From Norana najaformis (taxonomy: Eukaryota; Annelida; Clitellata; Crassiclitellata; Hormogastridae), in contig OZ029919.1 of assembly GCA_964023275.1 (NCBI GenBank), positions 7,168,903 to 7,232,902 on the forward strand: DNA of 64,000 nt, read 5' to 3'. A model generated the notes under the pieces. The model saw only the letters and a list, made by a program, of their open reading frames with translations, was not told where the DNA came from and ran no database searches. A program made the position numbers and the translations under genes. Positions 35,414 to 47,699 of the stretch are shown here, piece by piece. The number at the start of each line of letters is the position of its first letter. Within the stretch, counting starts at the first letter, position 1.

Positions 35414-35470
35414 TTACCATGACAAAAAATCAATACACAGTCTTCATCAGATTCGAGTTACATTTTTGCA
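35411..35470 (+). repeat. Flank repeated after TCTG arrays, copy 1
   Basis: TTTACCATGACAAAAAATCA followed by TACACAGTCTTCATC occurs here and at 35929-35985, each time right after a TCTG array. The array and flank were duplicated or moved together. Confidence 0.8.
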
Positions 35471-35555
35471 ATATGCTCAAATATCCATGAACTTGGTCTT
35501 CTTTGTGAAGCCACTGAAACAACCGCATACTTGTAATGTGGGCTACTGGGATGTG

Positions 35556-35800
35556 CTGCGTTGTGATGTCATGGGATGTGATGTGTTGCGTTGTGATCTG
35601 ATGTGCTGTGGTGTGATGTGGTGTGATGTGATGTAATGTGATGTGGTGTGGTTTAATTTGTTGTGATGTGATTTGGTGTGTTGTGGTATGGTGTGATGTG
35701 TTCTGATGTGATTTGGTTTGATGTGGTTTGATGTGATGTGGTGTTAAGTGATGTAATTTGGAGTGATGTTATGTAGTGTGATGTGATGTCAGTCAATTAC
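35556..35800. repeat. Degenerate GATGT pentanucleotide array
   Basis: GATGTG, GTTGTG and GGTGTG units over about 245 bases. Confidence 0.9.
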
Positions 35801-35868
35801 TCAGTCTATCAATCAGTTTGTCGTCTTCCAATCTGTTTGTAATTCTGTGTGTCTTATTTGTTTGCATG

Positions 35869-35985
35869 CATGTCTGTCTGTCTGTCTGTCTGCCTGTCTG
35901 TCTGTCTGTCTGTCTGTCTGTTTTCTGTTTACCATGACAAAAAATCATTACACAGTCTTCATCGTATCCAAGTTATATGCCTACT
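35869..35985 (+). repeat. TCTG array and flank, copy 2
   Basis: A short TCTG array (35869-35922), then the same TTTACCATGACAAAAAATCA flank as at 35411. Confidence 0.85.
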
Positions 35986-36410
35986 ACCTCGGCTAATCTG
36001 TCCATTAGAGGCTTCGTTCTCTGTACTTTGACTGCGTCTTGACTTCAACAGGTAGCCTAACTAGTTGCCCGCAGAGCGAATCCTTACCCGACGGCTGTGA
36101 ATTCAGCCAGCAGAATTAAAACATATAAACACTGGCAATCCTAAACTCACTGATGTTGACCACATAATGTCGAAATACCAATGAAAACCTGCGTAAGATA
36201 AACGATTACTGGGCCGTGTAATGTAACACTCTTTAGCTTCTGAAATCCCAGATAAGCAGTTTGTTTACTGGACGATCCTGTCATAGCAAAACTGCGGTTT
36301 ACTCTGTCTGGATTCATGTTCTCACTCTGGGAGGAACCTAAGTAATGGTACACTCAGTTCTTATCATGTGGCTTTGTGAGGTTCCCAAGACGCCATATAA
36401 ATAGTCACAT
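35986..36410. other. Unassigned interval ending in a LINE/SINE tail
   Basis: No gene. GGTTCCCAAGACGCCATATA then AATAGTC at 36380 resembles the GGCGCTATATAAAT tail and leads straight into the ACAT array. Confidence 0.4.
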
Positions 36411-36990
36411 ACTTAAATACATGCATCCGTACATACATACATACATACACACATACATGCATACATATGTGCATACATACATACACACACGCATACATGC
36501 ATATATACATACATGCATGCATATGTATCTACTTACGTACACACATTCATTCATACATACATACATACATATATTCATAGATATATACATACATACCTGT
36601 ATTACATACATTCATACATACACACATACATACATACATGCATACATACAGACATATGTGCAGACATGCATGCATGCATACATACATACATATATACATG
36701 CATATATACATACATACATGCATACATACCAACATACATACGCACATTCATATATGCATACATACATATATACATACATACATACACACATACATGCATA
36801 CATATATACATACAGACATGTGCAGACATGCATGTATGCATACATACATATATACATGCATATATACATACATACATGCATACATACCAACTTACATACA
36901 CACATTCATATATATGTACATACATATATTCTTAAATACATACATAAATACATACATTCATACATATATACATGCATGCATGCATAATTA
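36411..36990. repeat. (ACAT)n array with imperfect long blocks
   Basis: About 580 bases. A block with CAGACATGTGCAGACATGC and CATACCAAC recurs at about 36650 and 36810, so a higher-order unit of roughly 160 bases is present. Confidence 0.95.
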
Positions 36991-37829
36991 CATGCATTAT
37001 TAGGTTTACATGGGCTTACCTATGTAGGTTGTTACAATTGCTGGTTCCATTGTCTGACACTGACTCAGTGTCTCTCTGTCCTTGTTTTATGCATTGAAAC
37101 AGCCGTTGATGTTACGTTGCTCTTGAATCAAGACTTACTTCTTTAGGCAGCCTGCATATTCCACTCGACATCATGCCTCTTCAGAATCGACTGGGCTGCT
37201 AGCACCGAGGATTTTGACGACAAAAAGCTCGTCATAGATCTTTTGAGAAAATAGAGTACGACGTTGCTCACTTGGCCACCCTTTCAAAACTTTTGGGTAC
37301 GCTGCAGCCTCCCCACTTTCAACGCTTGTTGACATTCTTTTGCACACGAGTCAGTGTGAGTCTATGAAATAATTTTTTGTAAACTTGTTGTCGAGTCATG
37401 TATTCCTCAAGAACCTCATTCTTTTGTTGTTTTCTACTTTTGTTGTTGTTTTTCCCCACTGTTGTTATCCTGTTGTCCTGTTTCACTGTGCACTTCTGAA
37501 TTCATAAATGGACTTTGTCAATTACCTGTTGTGTTTGATTGTATCGAATTACCTGCATTGTACTGTATGAAAAAAATTCCTCCACACTTCTGGCTTTAAC
37601 CCTGTCTTCATCTTCAGCATCTTCTTCTTCATCATTGTTTTATGACCTAGCCTCGTATGGAGATGCTCCTTTTCACATTTGACATACACATACATACATA
37701 CCTATTTTCATTCTTAAATACCTACATTATTATTTCTTAGGCTTACTATATTACGATTATCTCTTAGACTCTTTTTTCCATTATCTCTTAGACTCTTAGC
37801 CTTCGCAAGGAGGCATAAATTATCACTTC
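36991..37829. other. Unassigned interval
   Basis: TTCACTGTGCACTTCTGAA at about 37480 recurs near 44035 (CTTCAGTGTGCACTTCTGAA), in both cases followed by a TTGT-rich stretch; it looks like another LINE 3' family. No gene is seen. Confidence 0.4.
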
Positions 37830-38275
<446 letters not shown>

Positions 38276-38505
38276 TACTTAGGACTCATTAGCCTTCTCA
38301 CCATTTCACCTAAACGGATTATTATCAATCACCACCTTAATGATAACAATCCTTCAATCAGTTTTCATTGCCATTCGAAGCACGTTCTGTCCGTCCTTCC
38401 TTTTCCCCTCGGGTTACCTTGATTTTCTCCTGATTTCCGTCTTCAATCTGTTACCTTCTACGGTCAAATCTTTCCTTCTTTCATATATACACGAGTTATA
38501 TTATC

Positions 38506-38765
38506 ATGCGTCAACCCAGTAGTTAGTGTGCTGGATTATGAACCCTGACACTGGGGGTTGAAATTCGTGTCAGGCAGAAAGGTGTTCAGAAATGTCTTTT
38601 CCATTTGAGAAAGCAGCTATAAACGAGTACATCGACCGTACACTGTGGGTGGGAAGATAGAGGCGACGAAGGGTAGGGTAGACCACTTGCTTTCATATAC
38701 TGAGGCTAAGTAAAATGAAGTCTCAAACAGTTCATACACATGGCTGCCTTAGGAGTTAGCTTTTA
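38506..38765 (+). mobile_element. tRNA-derived SINE family E, copy 1
   Basis: The head CAGTAGTTAGTGTGCTGGAT, then GGGGGTTGAAATTCG, resembles tRNA A and B boxes. The body includes ACGAGTACATCGACCGTACA and GGTGGGAAGAT. The end carries ACTGAGGCTAAGTAAAATGA and CATACACATGGCTGCCTTAG. Related pieces are at 43125-43320, 52500-52620 and 59353-59580. Confidence 0.65.
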
Positions 38766-38767
38766 TA

Positions 38768-39752
38768 TATATGTATATATAATACAGATGCACATATGCA
38801 TACATACATACATACACACTTACATGTCTGCATACAAGCATACATTCACATATACATATATGCTTGCATATTACATAAATATATTCATACATACATATAT
38901 ACATAAATGCATATATTCATTCATACATACATACAAACATACATACATAAATGCATAAATGTATGTACGTATGTATGTACATATGTATACATATACATAC
39001 ACACATTCATTCATATATACATTCATACACATGCATACATACATACATACATTCATATATACATACATACAAACATACATACATACACATACATACTTAC
39101 ATACATACATACATAGGTGCATACATACATACATACATTCATTCATATATACATTCATACACATGCATACATACATACATACATACATTCATATATATAC
39201 ATACATACATACATACATACACAAACATACCTACATACATACATAGATGCATACATACATACATACATTCATATATACATACATACATTCATATATACAT
39301 ACATACATACACATACATACCTACATACATACATACATAGATGCATACATACATACCTTCATTCATATATACATTCATACACATGCATACATACATACAT
39401 ACATTCATATATACATACATACATACATACACATACATACCTACATACATACATACATAGATGCATACATACATACCTTCATTCATATATACATTCATAC
39501 ACATGCATACATACATACATACATTCATATATACATACATACATACATACACATACATACCTACATACATACATACATAGATGCATACATACATACATAC
39601 ATACATAGATGCATACATACATTCATTCATATATACATTCATACACATGCATACATACATACATACATTCATATATACATACATACATACATACATACAC
39701 ATACATACCTACATACATACATACATAGATGCATACATACATACATACATGG
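38768..39752. repeat. ACAT-type array with an exact 120-bp higher-order repeat
   Basis: From about 39000 the array carries blocks with CATAGATGCATAC, CATTCATTCATATATACATT and ACACATGCATAC. The blocks at 39301-39420 and 39421-39540 are identical; others at 39117, 39237 and 39600-39720 differ slightly. ORFs in all frames ([16 protein letters not shown]) are artefacts. Confidence 0.95.
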
Positions 39753-39759
39753 GTCTACG

Positions 39760-40077
39760 CATAATATTACATCATTGATAAAGCCGAAAACCGCCGATCA
39801 GACAACTATTCCATCAGGTGAATGGACTAGTTGACCCGAGCAGAGGTCAGGGCTTTTTGGCCATCGGTGGATTGAATCTCTTTCCAGTTGCCTCGACCGA
39901 TAACCATGTGATGAATGGAAAGAAGGATGGATGCGGAAATTGCCGTTGGAAGGCATCATCTTGGGAAGGGTTAGGGGTGGAAGGCAGAGAGGGTTGGTTG
40001 GGTTGGCGCCGTTCCGTCTGGGCAGGAATCATTCAGGTAGTAATTGATGAACGGCACTGTACGCTGTTCACCTAGTC
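39760..40077. other. Unassigned interval
   Basis: Frames on both strands overlap; none shows a domain. No repeat is recognised. Confidence 0.4.
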
Positions 40078-40190
40078 CTTCCTCCTCTTCCTCTTGATCC
40101 TCCTCTTCTTCTTTCTCCTCCGCCTCTTCCTCCTTCTCTTCCTCCTTCTCTTCCTCTTCCTCCTCCACCTCTTCCTCCTCCACCTCTTCC

Positions 40191-40222
<32 letters not shown>

Positions 40223-40223
40223 C

Positions 40224-40255
<32 letters not shown>

Positions 40256-40300
40256 CTCTGCCTCCTTCTCTTCGTCCTCCTCTTCCTCTTTCCTCCTCCG

Positions 40301-40337
<37 letters not shown>

Positions 40338-40352
40338 CTCTTTCTCCTACTC
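40078..40352. repeat. TCC/TTC-rich pyrimidine tract
   Basis: About 275 bases of CCTCTTCCTC type, a candidate triplex-forming mirror-like tract. Confidence 0.95.
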
Positions 40353-40445
40353 TTTTGAACCCGTACAGGGGCGACGTTTGCCAGACATCCGAAATTCCAT
40401 GCTACATCTCTGATATATAGTCATATACACATACATATATACATG

Positions 40446-40706
40446 CCGTGCTCTTTCCAGTCGGAACGCTCTAGAACGGCGTTCCGGCATCTTTTTTCGG
40501 CTAATAAAAAATAATTTAGTTTAAAAAAACAATTCTTTACTAAGTTATTTTAATTATGTAATATAATGCAACTTATTTTAATTCAGTTTAAATGTTTACA
40601 ACTTTACACTGTTTTCCATGTTTAATGATTGATAAAAATAATGAAATTTTAGCACAAAATTCCAAAATTGTTCAGTTCTGGAACTTTTTTCTAGAAAAAA
40701 GCACTG
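40446..40706. mobile_element. hAT-like MITE, copy 3 (different family)
   Basis: The left end CCGTGCTCTTTCCAG and the complement of the right end, CAGTGCTTTTTTCTAG, are an imperfect inverted repeat. Flanking 8-mers TATACATG and TATGCATA agree at six positions, though the ACAT-rich surroundings make that weak evidence. The body is AT-rich and non-coding. Confidence 0.4.
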
Positions 40707-40845
40707 TATGCATATATGAGTATATGCTTACATAAATGTATAGATACGTACTCACGTGACACATACATATATACACACATATATAGTCGTACCGACTATG
40801 TTAATGGTTTAAATTTGTAAGTCGTCATATGAGCATATTCGTGAT

Positions 40846-41064
40846 ATGCAGATTAGGCGTTATGTCCCCATGTCTTCAAGGATATCTCTGGCAAAAGCAT
40901 TGCTCTCTAGTCGCCTGGATTACTATAATTCGCTTCTTACTGGTAACACAAAGTCAAACATGCAGAAACACTTTGGAGTTCAGAACTCCTTGGTTAAAGC
41001 TATTATTAACGCGTCAAAACATAAGCATATAGCAGACTCTGTACTTAAATCTCTGCATACGTAG
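40846..41064 (+). mobile_element. L2/CR1-like LINE reverse-transcriptase fragment
   Basis: The frame reads ISLAKALLSSRLDYYNSLLT then NMQKHFGVQNSLVKAIINA. These match the SRLDYCNSLLYG and LQRVQNxAARLV blocks near the C-terminus of L2/CR1 LINE proteins. The next part of such a protein is found at 41170-41510, so both are pieces of one old insertion. Confidence 0.8.
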
Positions 41065-41169
41065 GTACGGACAATAGATACACCCACATACAAATACACA
41101 TACTCTCACTCCTATGAGCAATTGTGTTGCTGCTTCAGCTTCTCTTTACTTCATGGAGTTTAGCACTTT

Positions 41170-41268
41170 AGTCTCCTAGTTACCGGGCCGTAGCACCCTC
41201 TGTTCGGCCACCCATGATCTCCGCCCAGTCCAGAAGCTTCGCATATGTCGGTCCCACCTGCTGGAACC

Positions 41269-41348
<80 letters not shown>

Positions 41349-41512
41349 AAATCTGCGACTCGAGCTCCTCTCTCTTCCCTCCTCAAGGTTTCGCAGGCGC
41401 CTGAAGACTCTACTTTTTAACAGTGATCTTAATTGTTCGTGTCGGGAGCGCCTCTGTTGAGTTTATTCTCTAAAAGGCGCTTTATAAATCAAATTACAAT
41501 TAGAGTTACAAT
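41170..41512 (+). mobile_element. LINE C-terminus and 3' tail split by a CT array
   Basis: SRSFAYVGPTCWNRLS (41223-41272) corresponds to the RSFAxAGPxLWNSLP block. After the CT array, FRRRLKTLLF (41390-41420) corresponds to the final SFKxRLKTxLF block. The tail is AAAAGGCGCTTTATAAATCA then AATTACAATT. The array therefore grew inside the coding part of the copy. Confidence 0.75.
41271..41347. repeat. (CT)n array inside the LINE copy
   Basis: A perfect 77-base run. Confidence 0.98.
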
Positions 41513-42496
41513 ATATATACATATTTACATGCATGCATATGTGTAGACCCATACGTACGCACATGTAAACAAATACACATACATACATAAGCCTATATTG
41601 CCCGGAATAATAGCGAGGCTTTTCAAAAACGTCCTTGGTCCGAGGAAACTCGGCAGCGTCTCCTTGAGATAGGAAGGATGTTCGCAGATACTGTTGATGA
41701 GCTTCATCCGGAATGGATTCGATTCGTCTTGCGACGTCACCGAATGTGACGTCAGGCGCCTAAGTGACATCACGGCGTTGCTGTAATCGGATGCGGGGGA
41801 ACGCAGCGCCGTCCCCATCATCAATCATTTCGTCGGCTGCTGCTGCTGCTACTGCTGCTTCAACAGCATTGTGTAACGCTTAATGATGAAATCAATCTGT
41901 TGTCGTCGCTCCAACTTCTGCGCCGACAGTCTAATTATCTTCAGCCTCTCATCCGTCAGTCGATACATCGGTCTTTTCAGCCGGAGTCTGCAGCAACAGC
42001 ATCACGCCTCAGCAGCAGCAGCCCGGCAGCATCAACGCTAACTGAATCAGAAAGCCTGAGATCGTATAGGTCTCCTATCAGCACCGCCTTGTGTTACCAT
42101 CAACCGGCTCTTAGAGCCACCTTTTCCATGGTCATCGTATTTCTCGCCTTGTGGCCAGCTGTACGCCTGTTTAGCAGGCTGTGTACCGCTGTTTGTGCCT
42201 CTGTGTATCTCTGGATGTCCGTCTGCTAATAGCTTTCTGTAGTGGTCTCTGTATGTGTATGTACGACGGGGTGTGTGTGGTCTCTCTCAGTCATGCGTAA
42301 TCCTCCTGGATTACTTTTGTGACATCAGGTGCTGTTGGGGTCCCAGAGCGGATCGGGTATCAATTCCAGGGAGAGCAAACGGATCCTGGGATAATCTCAC
42401 ACTTACAACCAATCTTCAACTTATTCTGAATCCGGAAGACGTGCTTAGCAATCGACCCCGGATTCTGGTGGTCAGAAAAGCAGAGAAATGATGAGT
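41513..42496. other. Unassigned CpG-containing interval
   Basis: 41640-42240 is free of simple repeats except CTG runs (41838-41862). It contains TGACGTCA at 41747-41754, a CRE-type palindrome. A 99-codon minus frame (41525-41824) and a 109-codon plus frame (41900-42229, hydrophobic near its end) overlap this stretch. Neither has a domain I know; a host exon or promoter is possible but unproven. Confidence 0.35.
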
Positions 42497-42745
42497 CCAT
42501 GCATGTATGTATATACGTATACATACAAACATGTATGTATGTATATATATTTGTATGTACTAATGCATGTATGTACATGTTTATTTATGTATGTTTGAAA
42601 GTATGTATGTTTGAATGTATGTATGTTTGAATGTATGTATGTATGTATGTATGTATGCATGCATGCATGGATGGATGGATGGATGGATGGATGGATGGAT
42701 GGATGGATGGATGGATGGATGGATGGATGGATGGATGGATGTAAG
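42497..42745. repeat. ATGT array followed by ATGG array
   Basis: ATGT/GTTTGA units to about 42665, then pure ATGG units to 42741. Confidence 0.96.
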
Positions 42746-42837
42746 TATGCATCAAGACACTTAATATAGCGTCTGTTAGTGTCTCCAGAAACCATGAATT
42801 GACTTTCGGGTTTCCTTACTTAGTGTAAGTAGTAGTA

Positions 42838-42938
42838 GTTCAAATGCTTATGGCATCAAAGGCCGTTGACGTCGCCCTCCTCCTTTACCCAGGCTTGGGA
42901 CTGGCTCTCTCCGAGTACGGCAGTGTTGGAGTTACTTC
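42838..42938. repeat. Second copy of the interspersed repeat at 10755
   Basis: GCTTATGGCATCAAAGGCCG then GTCGCCCTCCTCCTTTACCC, matching 10770-10850. Confidence 0.7.
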
Positions 42939-43124
42939 GTGTAAACTTTGAAGTAAGCTGTTAAGTGAAGCAATCCGTTTGAAACGATCGTCCTCTGGCT
43001 GGAATGTTGTAGCCATTCGTCGATGGTCAGTTATTCCTGTACCATCCTCAACTCACTTCTCCCATCAATCCACCCTCCTCACCGCTGCATAATTTTCCCC
43101 ATCTTATCTTACCCTAATTTGTCT

Positions 43125-43322
43125 GAAGGGCGGGGTTCGAAACCCCGCCAGAGTAGAAATATTTCTGCTCTACATGGGCCCCTCGGCCATAAAATAGGAA
43201 GATCAGACGCAGAGAGACATGACCGGCCACCCGCCCACATATGCCGAGGCTAAGAAAAATAAAGTCGGTAACACTTCATGTCCATGACTGTCTCAATAGA
43301 GGTTATCAAAAGGGACTGTTCT
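43125..43322 (+). mobile_element. tRNA-derived SINE family E, copy 2
   Basis: GGGGTTCGAAACCCC at about 43134-43148 holds a B box (GGTTCGAAACC). The 3' part CATATGCCGAGGCTAAGAAA and CTTCATGTCCATGACTGTCT matches copies at 38690 and 52540. Confidence 0.6.
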
Positions 43323-43515
43323 TGATTTACCTTACTTTTATTTTCCTTACCTTTATTTACCTTACCTTTATTTGCCTTACCTTTATTTACCTTACATTTA
43401 TTTACCTTACCTTTATTTGCCTTATCTTTATTCACTCTACCTTCATTTACCTCACCTTTATTTACCTTACCTTTATTTGCCTTACCTTTATTTACCTTAC
43501 CTTAGTTTATCTTGT
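43323..43515. repeat. 15-bp minisatellite, about 13 units
   Basis: TTACCTTACCTTTAT-type units; the YLTFI peptide repeat is their translation. Confidence 0.95.
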
Positions 43516-44260
43516 TGTGATAAGAATCGGAATTCGGTCTCGTAAGACTTCACCTAAGCAAAGGCCGAGTAGTTAGTTGCGAAGAGGGTGCATAACATCG
43601 TTTCATTTGACAAAGACCGCAAAAGGTCAACCGGAAACTAAGATCCTCCGGTTCCCGTCCACGGTAAGGCGCTTGAACTCTATTTTCGACTCTTAAATCA
43701 GCTCCTTCAGTCGGCTTTGATCCCCTCTGATGCTGACTTAAGAGGCTTTTCTAATTCCATAGCAGCCAGCAGCGGAGTGGCATTCCAATTAAATTGTTTC
43801 TTGTGTCTACAGCTAAGCGCAGAAGCCGTCTAATCTATTCTAATCGGATGGGATCCAATCTAATCCAATGATTTTATTGCGCTGTTATCACAATAATAAG
43901 GCATCAAACGATGGTCGCTGTGAGCCATTAGATTACCTTACCCTATGAGTTTACATTTTACATGTTTACATTTCACATCTACAAAACCTATCTCTTTTAC
44001 AGTCTGTCTCTAAATGTTTCCTGTTTCCCGGCTTCAGTGTGCACTTCTGAACTTTGTAAGGAGGGCATTATTAAATTATAGTTGTATTGTATTGTAATCA
44101 ATTACATTGCAGTGGCCCCTTTGAAGAGTTCACAAAGTGCATAATAGCCAATTGTATTCCATTGTTGCAAAAGGCAACTTGCATTTATTTTCGCATTCCT
44201 CGATATCTGAATTGTCCTAGAATCTTCGCAGAGACTGATTTCATATCGAAGTATCTGACT
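43516..44260. other. Unassigned interval with a minus-strand SINE/LINE tail
   Basis: 43820-43930 on the minus strand has CGACCATCGTTTGATGCC, an AGCGCAAT word and a TTGGATTAGATTGGATCC tail, the same family as the one ahead of 51633. Otherwise nothing is recognised. Confidence 0.4.
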
Positions 44261-44612
44261 TATCCTATCCTATTCTATCCTATCATATCATATCATATCC
44301 TATCCTATCCTATTCTATCCTATCATATCATATCATATCCTATCCTATCCTATCATATCATATCATATCATATCATATCCTATCCTATTCTATCCTATCA
44401 TATATCATATCCTATCCTATCCTATCATATCATATCATATCCTATCCTATCCTATCCTATTCTATCATATCATATCCTATCATATCCTATCCTATCATAT
44501 CATATCCTATCCCTATTCTATCCTATCCTATCATATCCTGTCTTATCCTATCCGATCATATCATATCCTGTCCTATCCTATCCTATCATATCATATCCTA
44601 TCCTATCCTGTC
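44261..44612. repeat. TATCC/TATCA pentanucleotide array
   Basis: Blocks of TATCC and TATCA units alternate over about 350 bases. Confidence 0.97.
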
Positions 44613-44754
44613 TGTATCACGTGCAGCTGCAGCACTGCACTTTTTGTGGCAAGAAGTGCGTTTCTCTCAACAGTTTTTGATGCTTATTCAGGATGGGAAA
44701 GAATAATAAAGGCAAGAAATCACTAGGAGAAGAATGTGATTGGAATGGACAAAA

Positions 44755-44856
44755 CAGGGCAGGGCAGGGCAGGGCAGGGCAGGGCAGGGCAGGGCAGGGC
44801 AGGGCAGGGCAGGGCAGGGCAGGGCAGGGCAGGGCAGGGCAGGACAGGGCAGGGCA
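44755..44856. repeat. (GGGCA)n pentanucleotide array, about 20 units
   Basis: One GGACA variant near the end; a GGATA-type array follows at 44907-44992. Confidence 0.97.
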
Positions 44857-44906
44857 CGATACCATACGATACATTTTGACCGGATAGAATGTGACATAAA
44901 CAGAGC

Positions 44907-44992
44907 AGGATAGGATAGGATAAGATAGGATAGAATTGGATAACAGAACGGAGCAGGATAGGACAGGATAGGATAGGATTGGATTGGATTCT
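44907..44992. repeat. GGATA pentanucleotide array
   Basis: AGGATAGGATAAGATAGGAT-like units with two AACAGAACGGAGC-like interruptions. Confidence 0.9.
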
Positions 44993-46080
44993 TAAAGTGT
45001 TAGTTTTGCGGTGTGCTAAACCTCAACGTTGTCTCCTTGAGCGAATCTTGCTGAGATTTTATCTGACGAAAACTGTTACCTGTTTGCGATGGCGTTGCAA
45101 TGCTTTAGCCAACAAGTGTCGATGTTGGAGGAATGCATGCGACGTATAACTCGATAGAGGCCGATGCTAATAGCAAAGAATCCGTGAGGCTGAATATGGA
45201 TTAATAGCAAATAATTGCCTCCCTCCTATCGAGGAAGGCAATTATTTGTATATGGTAATTCTAAGTTGGTCAATTTTGTTCATTTGTCTCCGCTTTGTCC
45301 CCTCAGTTAAGCAGGCATTCAGTCAGTCAGTCAGTCAGTCAGTCAGTCAGTCAGTCAGTTCCAGTCGCAACAATAAATATACATCCAGTTAGCTGGTTGT
45401 GTTTCGTTTTTTGGTTGTTTTTTCTAGCTTAGTTGCAAGCATTCTTTAAAATAGTTTGTCCAGAACGCGAATCTCTGCCAAGATAGCAGATCACTAGCAA
45501 ATTTTACTCTAAAACAATTGAAATACTATACATTCTTCAAAAGACCACACTATTGTCTTACTATAAGCTACGCTGCTTGGCCAATCTTTAACTAACTGAC
45601 AATTCATTAATATTTAAAAAAGTGTTCGCTTGTCTCTTTTATGTTACTCGTGTTGTCGATTTCTTAGCGTTGTTACTCTGAGTCTTTATTCTAATAGAGT
45701 CACTTAACTGACACCAACTGCCTCTTATATGCCGATTATAATGTGTATGTGGTGGAAGTGGCATGTTATGGGTAGAAAGGCACCAGTGTCCTTCTCTTGG
45801 TTAGGGGATGTGCCTAGTAGGACCAGGGATGCACCACTTGCCTCTCCTCATTGTCGCAAAAGCTGGTAGTCATGAAATGGAGGGGAGCTTGGCCGGTATT
45901 AACTTGATTCCTAGGGTAGATCCTCTGGTCTCGCTTTCTTCCTAAGGACAAGCGATAAACCTTGGTCCACTCACGACAAGCCAGCCATTCTTTCTCCACA
46001 GCCATTAATGGATTGACTAACCCGTCGAGGCTGGCGCCGCCGTGTCTTCTGTATGTGACACTCATGCTTTAGAAGTCGGA
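44993..46080. other. Unassigned interval
   Basis: Contains the inverted repeat at 45208 and a CAGT array at 45317-45358. An 83-codon minus frame at 45814-46065 has no domain I know. Confidence 0.4.
45208..45248. repeat. 13-bp perfect inverted repeat
   Basis: CAAATAATTGCCT (45208-45220) and AGGCAATTATTTG (45236-45248) flank a 15-base CT/GA loop. A hairpin or a tiny MITE remnant. Confidence 0.8.
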
Positions 46081-46999
46081 AAATACAATGGCCTTGTGTA
46101 TGAGAACAATGACGATGGTGGCGATTATGACAATAAGGAAGATGGTGGTGGAGATGGTGATGAAGATGATGCTTTTGAAAATGGATATTTACAGAAAAGC
46201 GTGTAAGCTTATACCCATCGGTTTAGTGAAGAGAGGAAAAACTGCTTCATTTGCTGCTGCAGCAATTTTTTTCCTATATTGGAATTCCATAGCAGTTCTA
46301 GCAGTTCTGTAGCATAGCACAGAACACGTGATTCTCATGTGCAAATAAAAGCTACCTGATTAGTTAATGTTACAAATTGTCCTACTGAATACTAGAGCGT
46401 GTGGTAAATGTAAACGTACACGTTTTTCTAGCTAAACTGCAAATGTTCATCTGAACAAATTTTGTTATTCAAGGAAAAATTCGATTGTATTTCAAATATT
46501 CAGGTTTTTGTTACATAAACAGATAGATCGTAAACGCAAACCAAGCTCAGGATATTTTTTTAATTGATTATGAAAGGAAATAGACAGAATTTAAGAGCGA
46601 GAATCGGAAGATGTCAGAACAACTAGTTCAAATTTATTTCCTGGAACAAATTTAAACAGTTGACCATCATTGTAAAATCGAATTGTAGGTAACACACTTA
46701 TTAACACTCTATTGAAAATCCTTTTATCCAGGTTCCAGGGTTGAGAGCTCCGTCGACTGAAACGCCAAACACGCCACATAAATTTCTTATTCTTAATTTT
46801 ATTATCTTTATCCAAATTTATTATTATTATTTTTAAAGTCCATTATTAATATTAGCTCATACTCTCTCTGCTGATCTGGTTAGCTACAACAGTTAGGCCT
46901 AAAGCATACGTCAAGACTCCTCTGGGTATGAGGATGCCGGAGTGCATACCGATAGTGGCTATATTTCAGATTCTAATCTCGGATTATCACGATCCGTAC
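46081..46999. other. Unassigned AT-rich interval
   Basis: A short GATGGTGGTGATGA tract at 46110-46175; TAGGCCTA at 46894-46901. No gene is seen. Confidence 0.4.
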
Positions 47000-47134
47000 A
47001 CGGGGACCTTAAATGGCATGGCATCCATTCAAACGGGCAGCAGTGGTAAAGGATCTAACTTGATTAATTCATTGAAAAATGAGCAGGGTCGAGGCCATAC
47101 GGTCGCTATAGAAAGCCGTGTACATTTGCATTTG
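47000..47134 (+). mobile_element. SINE-like repeat family B, copy 5
   Basis: Starts CGGGGACCTTAAATGGCATG; carries GCAGGGTCGAGGCCATACGG; ends GCCGTGTACATTTGC. GTACACGG before it and CCGTGTAC at its end are inverted copies. Confidence 0.65.
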
Positions 47135-47699
47135 ATAAGGACTGTAATACCTCTGCATGATATAGGGATTTCGTTGTCTTAAGCAGAGCTAAGAAACGAA
47201 TTATTTGAGAACTGTGCCTGCTCGTTACACTTGCAATAACGGTGTTGTTTGTCTGATTTGATGGGGGAAATTTTATTTTCATTAATGATGAATGCTTTAA
47301 CATCCTGTCACGAGATCCGACTTCCTCCATGGCCTGCCTCCGAATCAGGGCGTTCGAGACTAGATGGTGTTTTCCATGCGAATCCCTTCGGCTCTGCTCG
47401 GCTAGTCATTATTCCTTCCAGTCATTAATGGTGTCTAATAAGGCTATTTTGCTGCTGAAATTGCCTTTAGATGTCGCATGTCGATCTTAAGCTACGGATC
47501 TTTCGATTTCATCCAGCTTCTGTTGCTATTAGGCTCTAGTACACAGAGAGACAATCCCATTCAGCTTCCAACTGCATTGTATTGTGTGATATTGCTTTCC
47601 ATGTATTTGCATTGCACTCTATTCTGTATTAGTCGATTGCAATGTTTCCGTGAAACTAACTCAGCTTATCTGAAAGGAAAAGTGAACATCTCGCTAACT
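47135..47699. other. Unassigned interval
   Basis: Nothing recognised. Confidence 0.4.
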
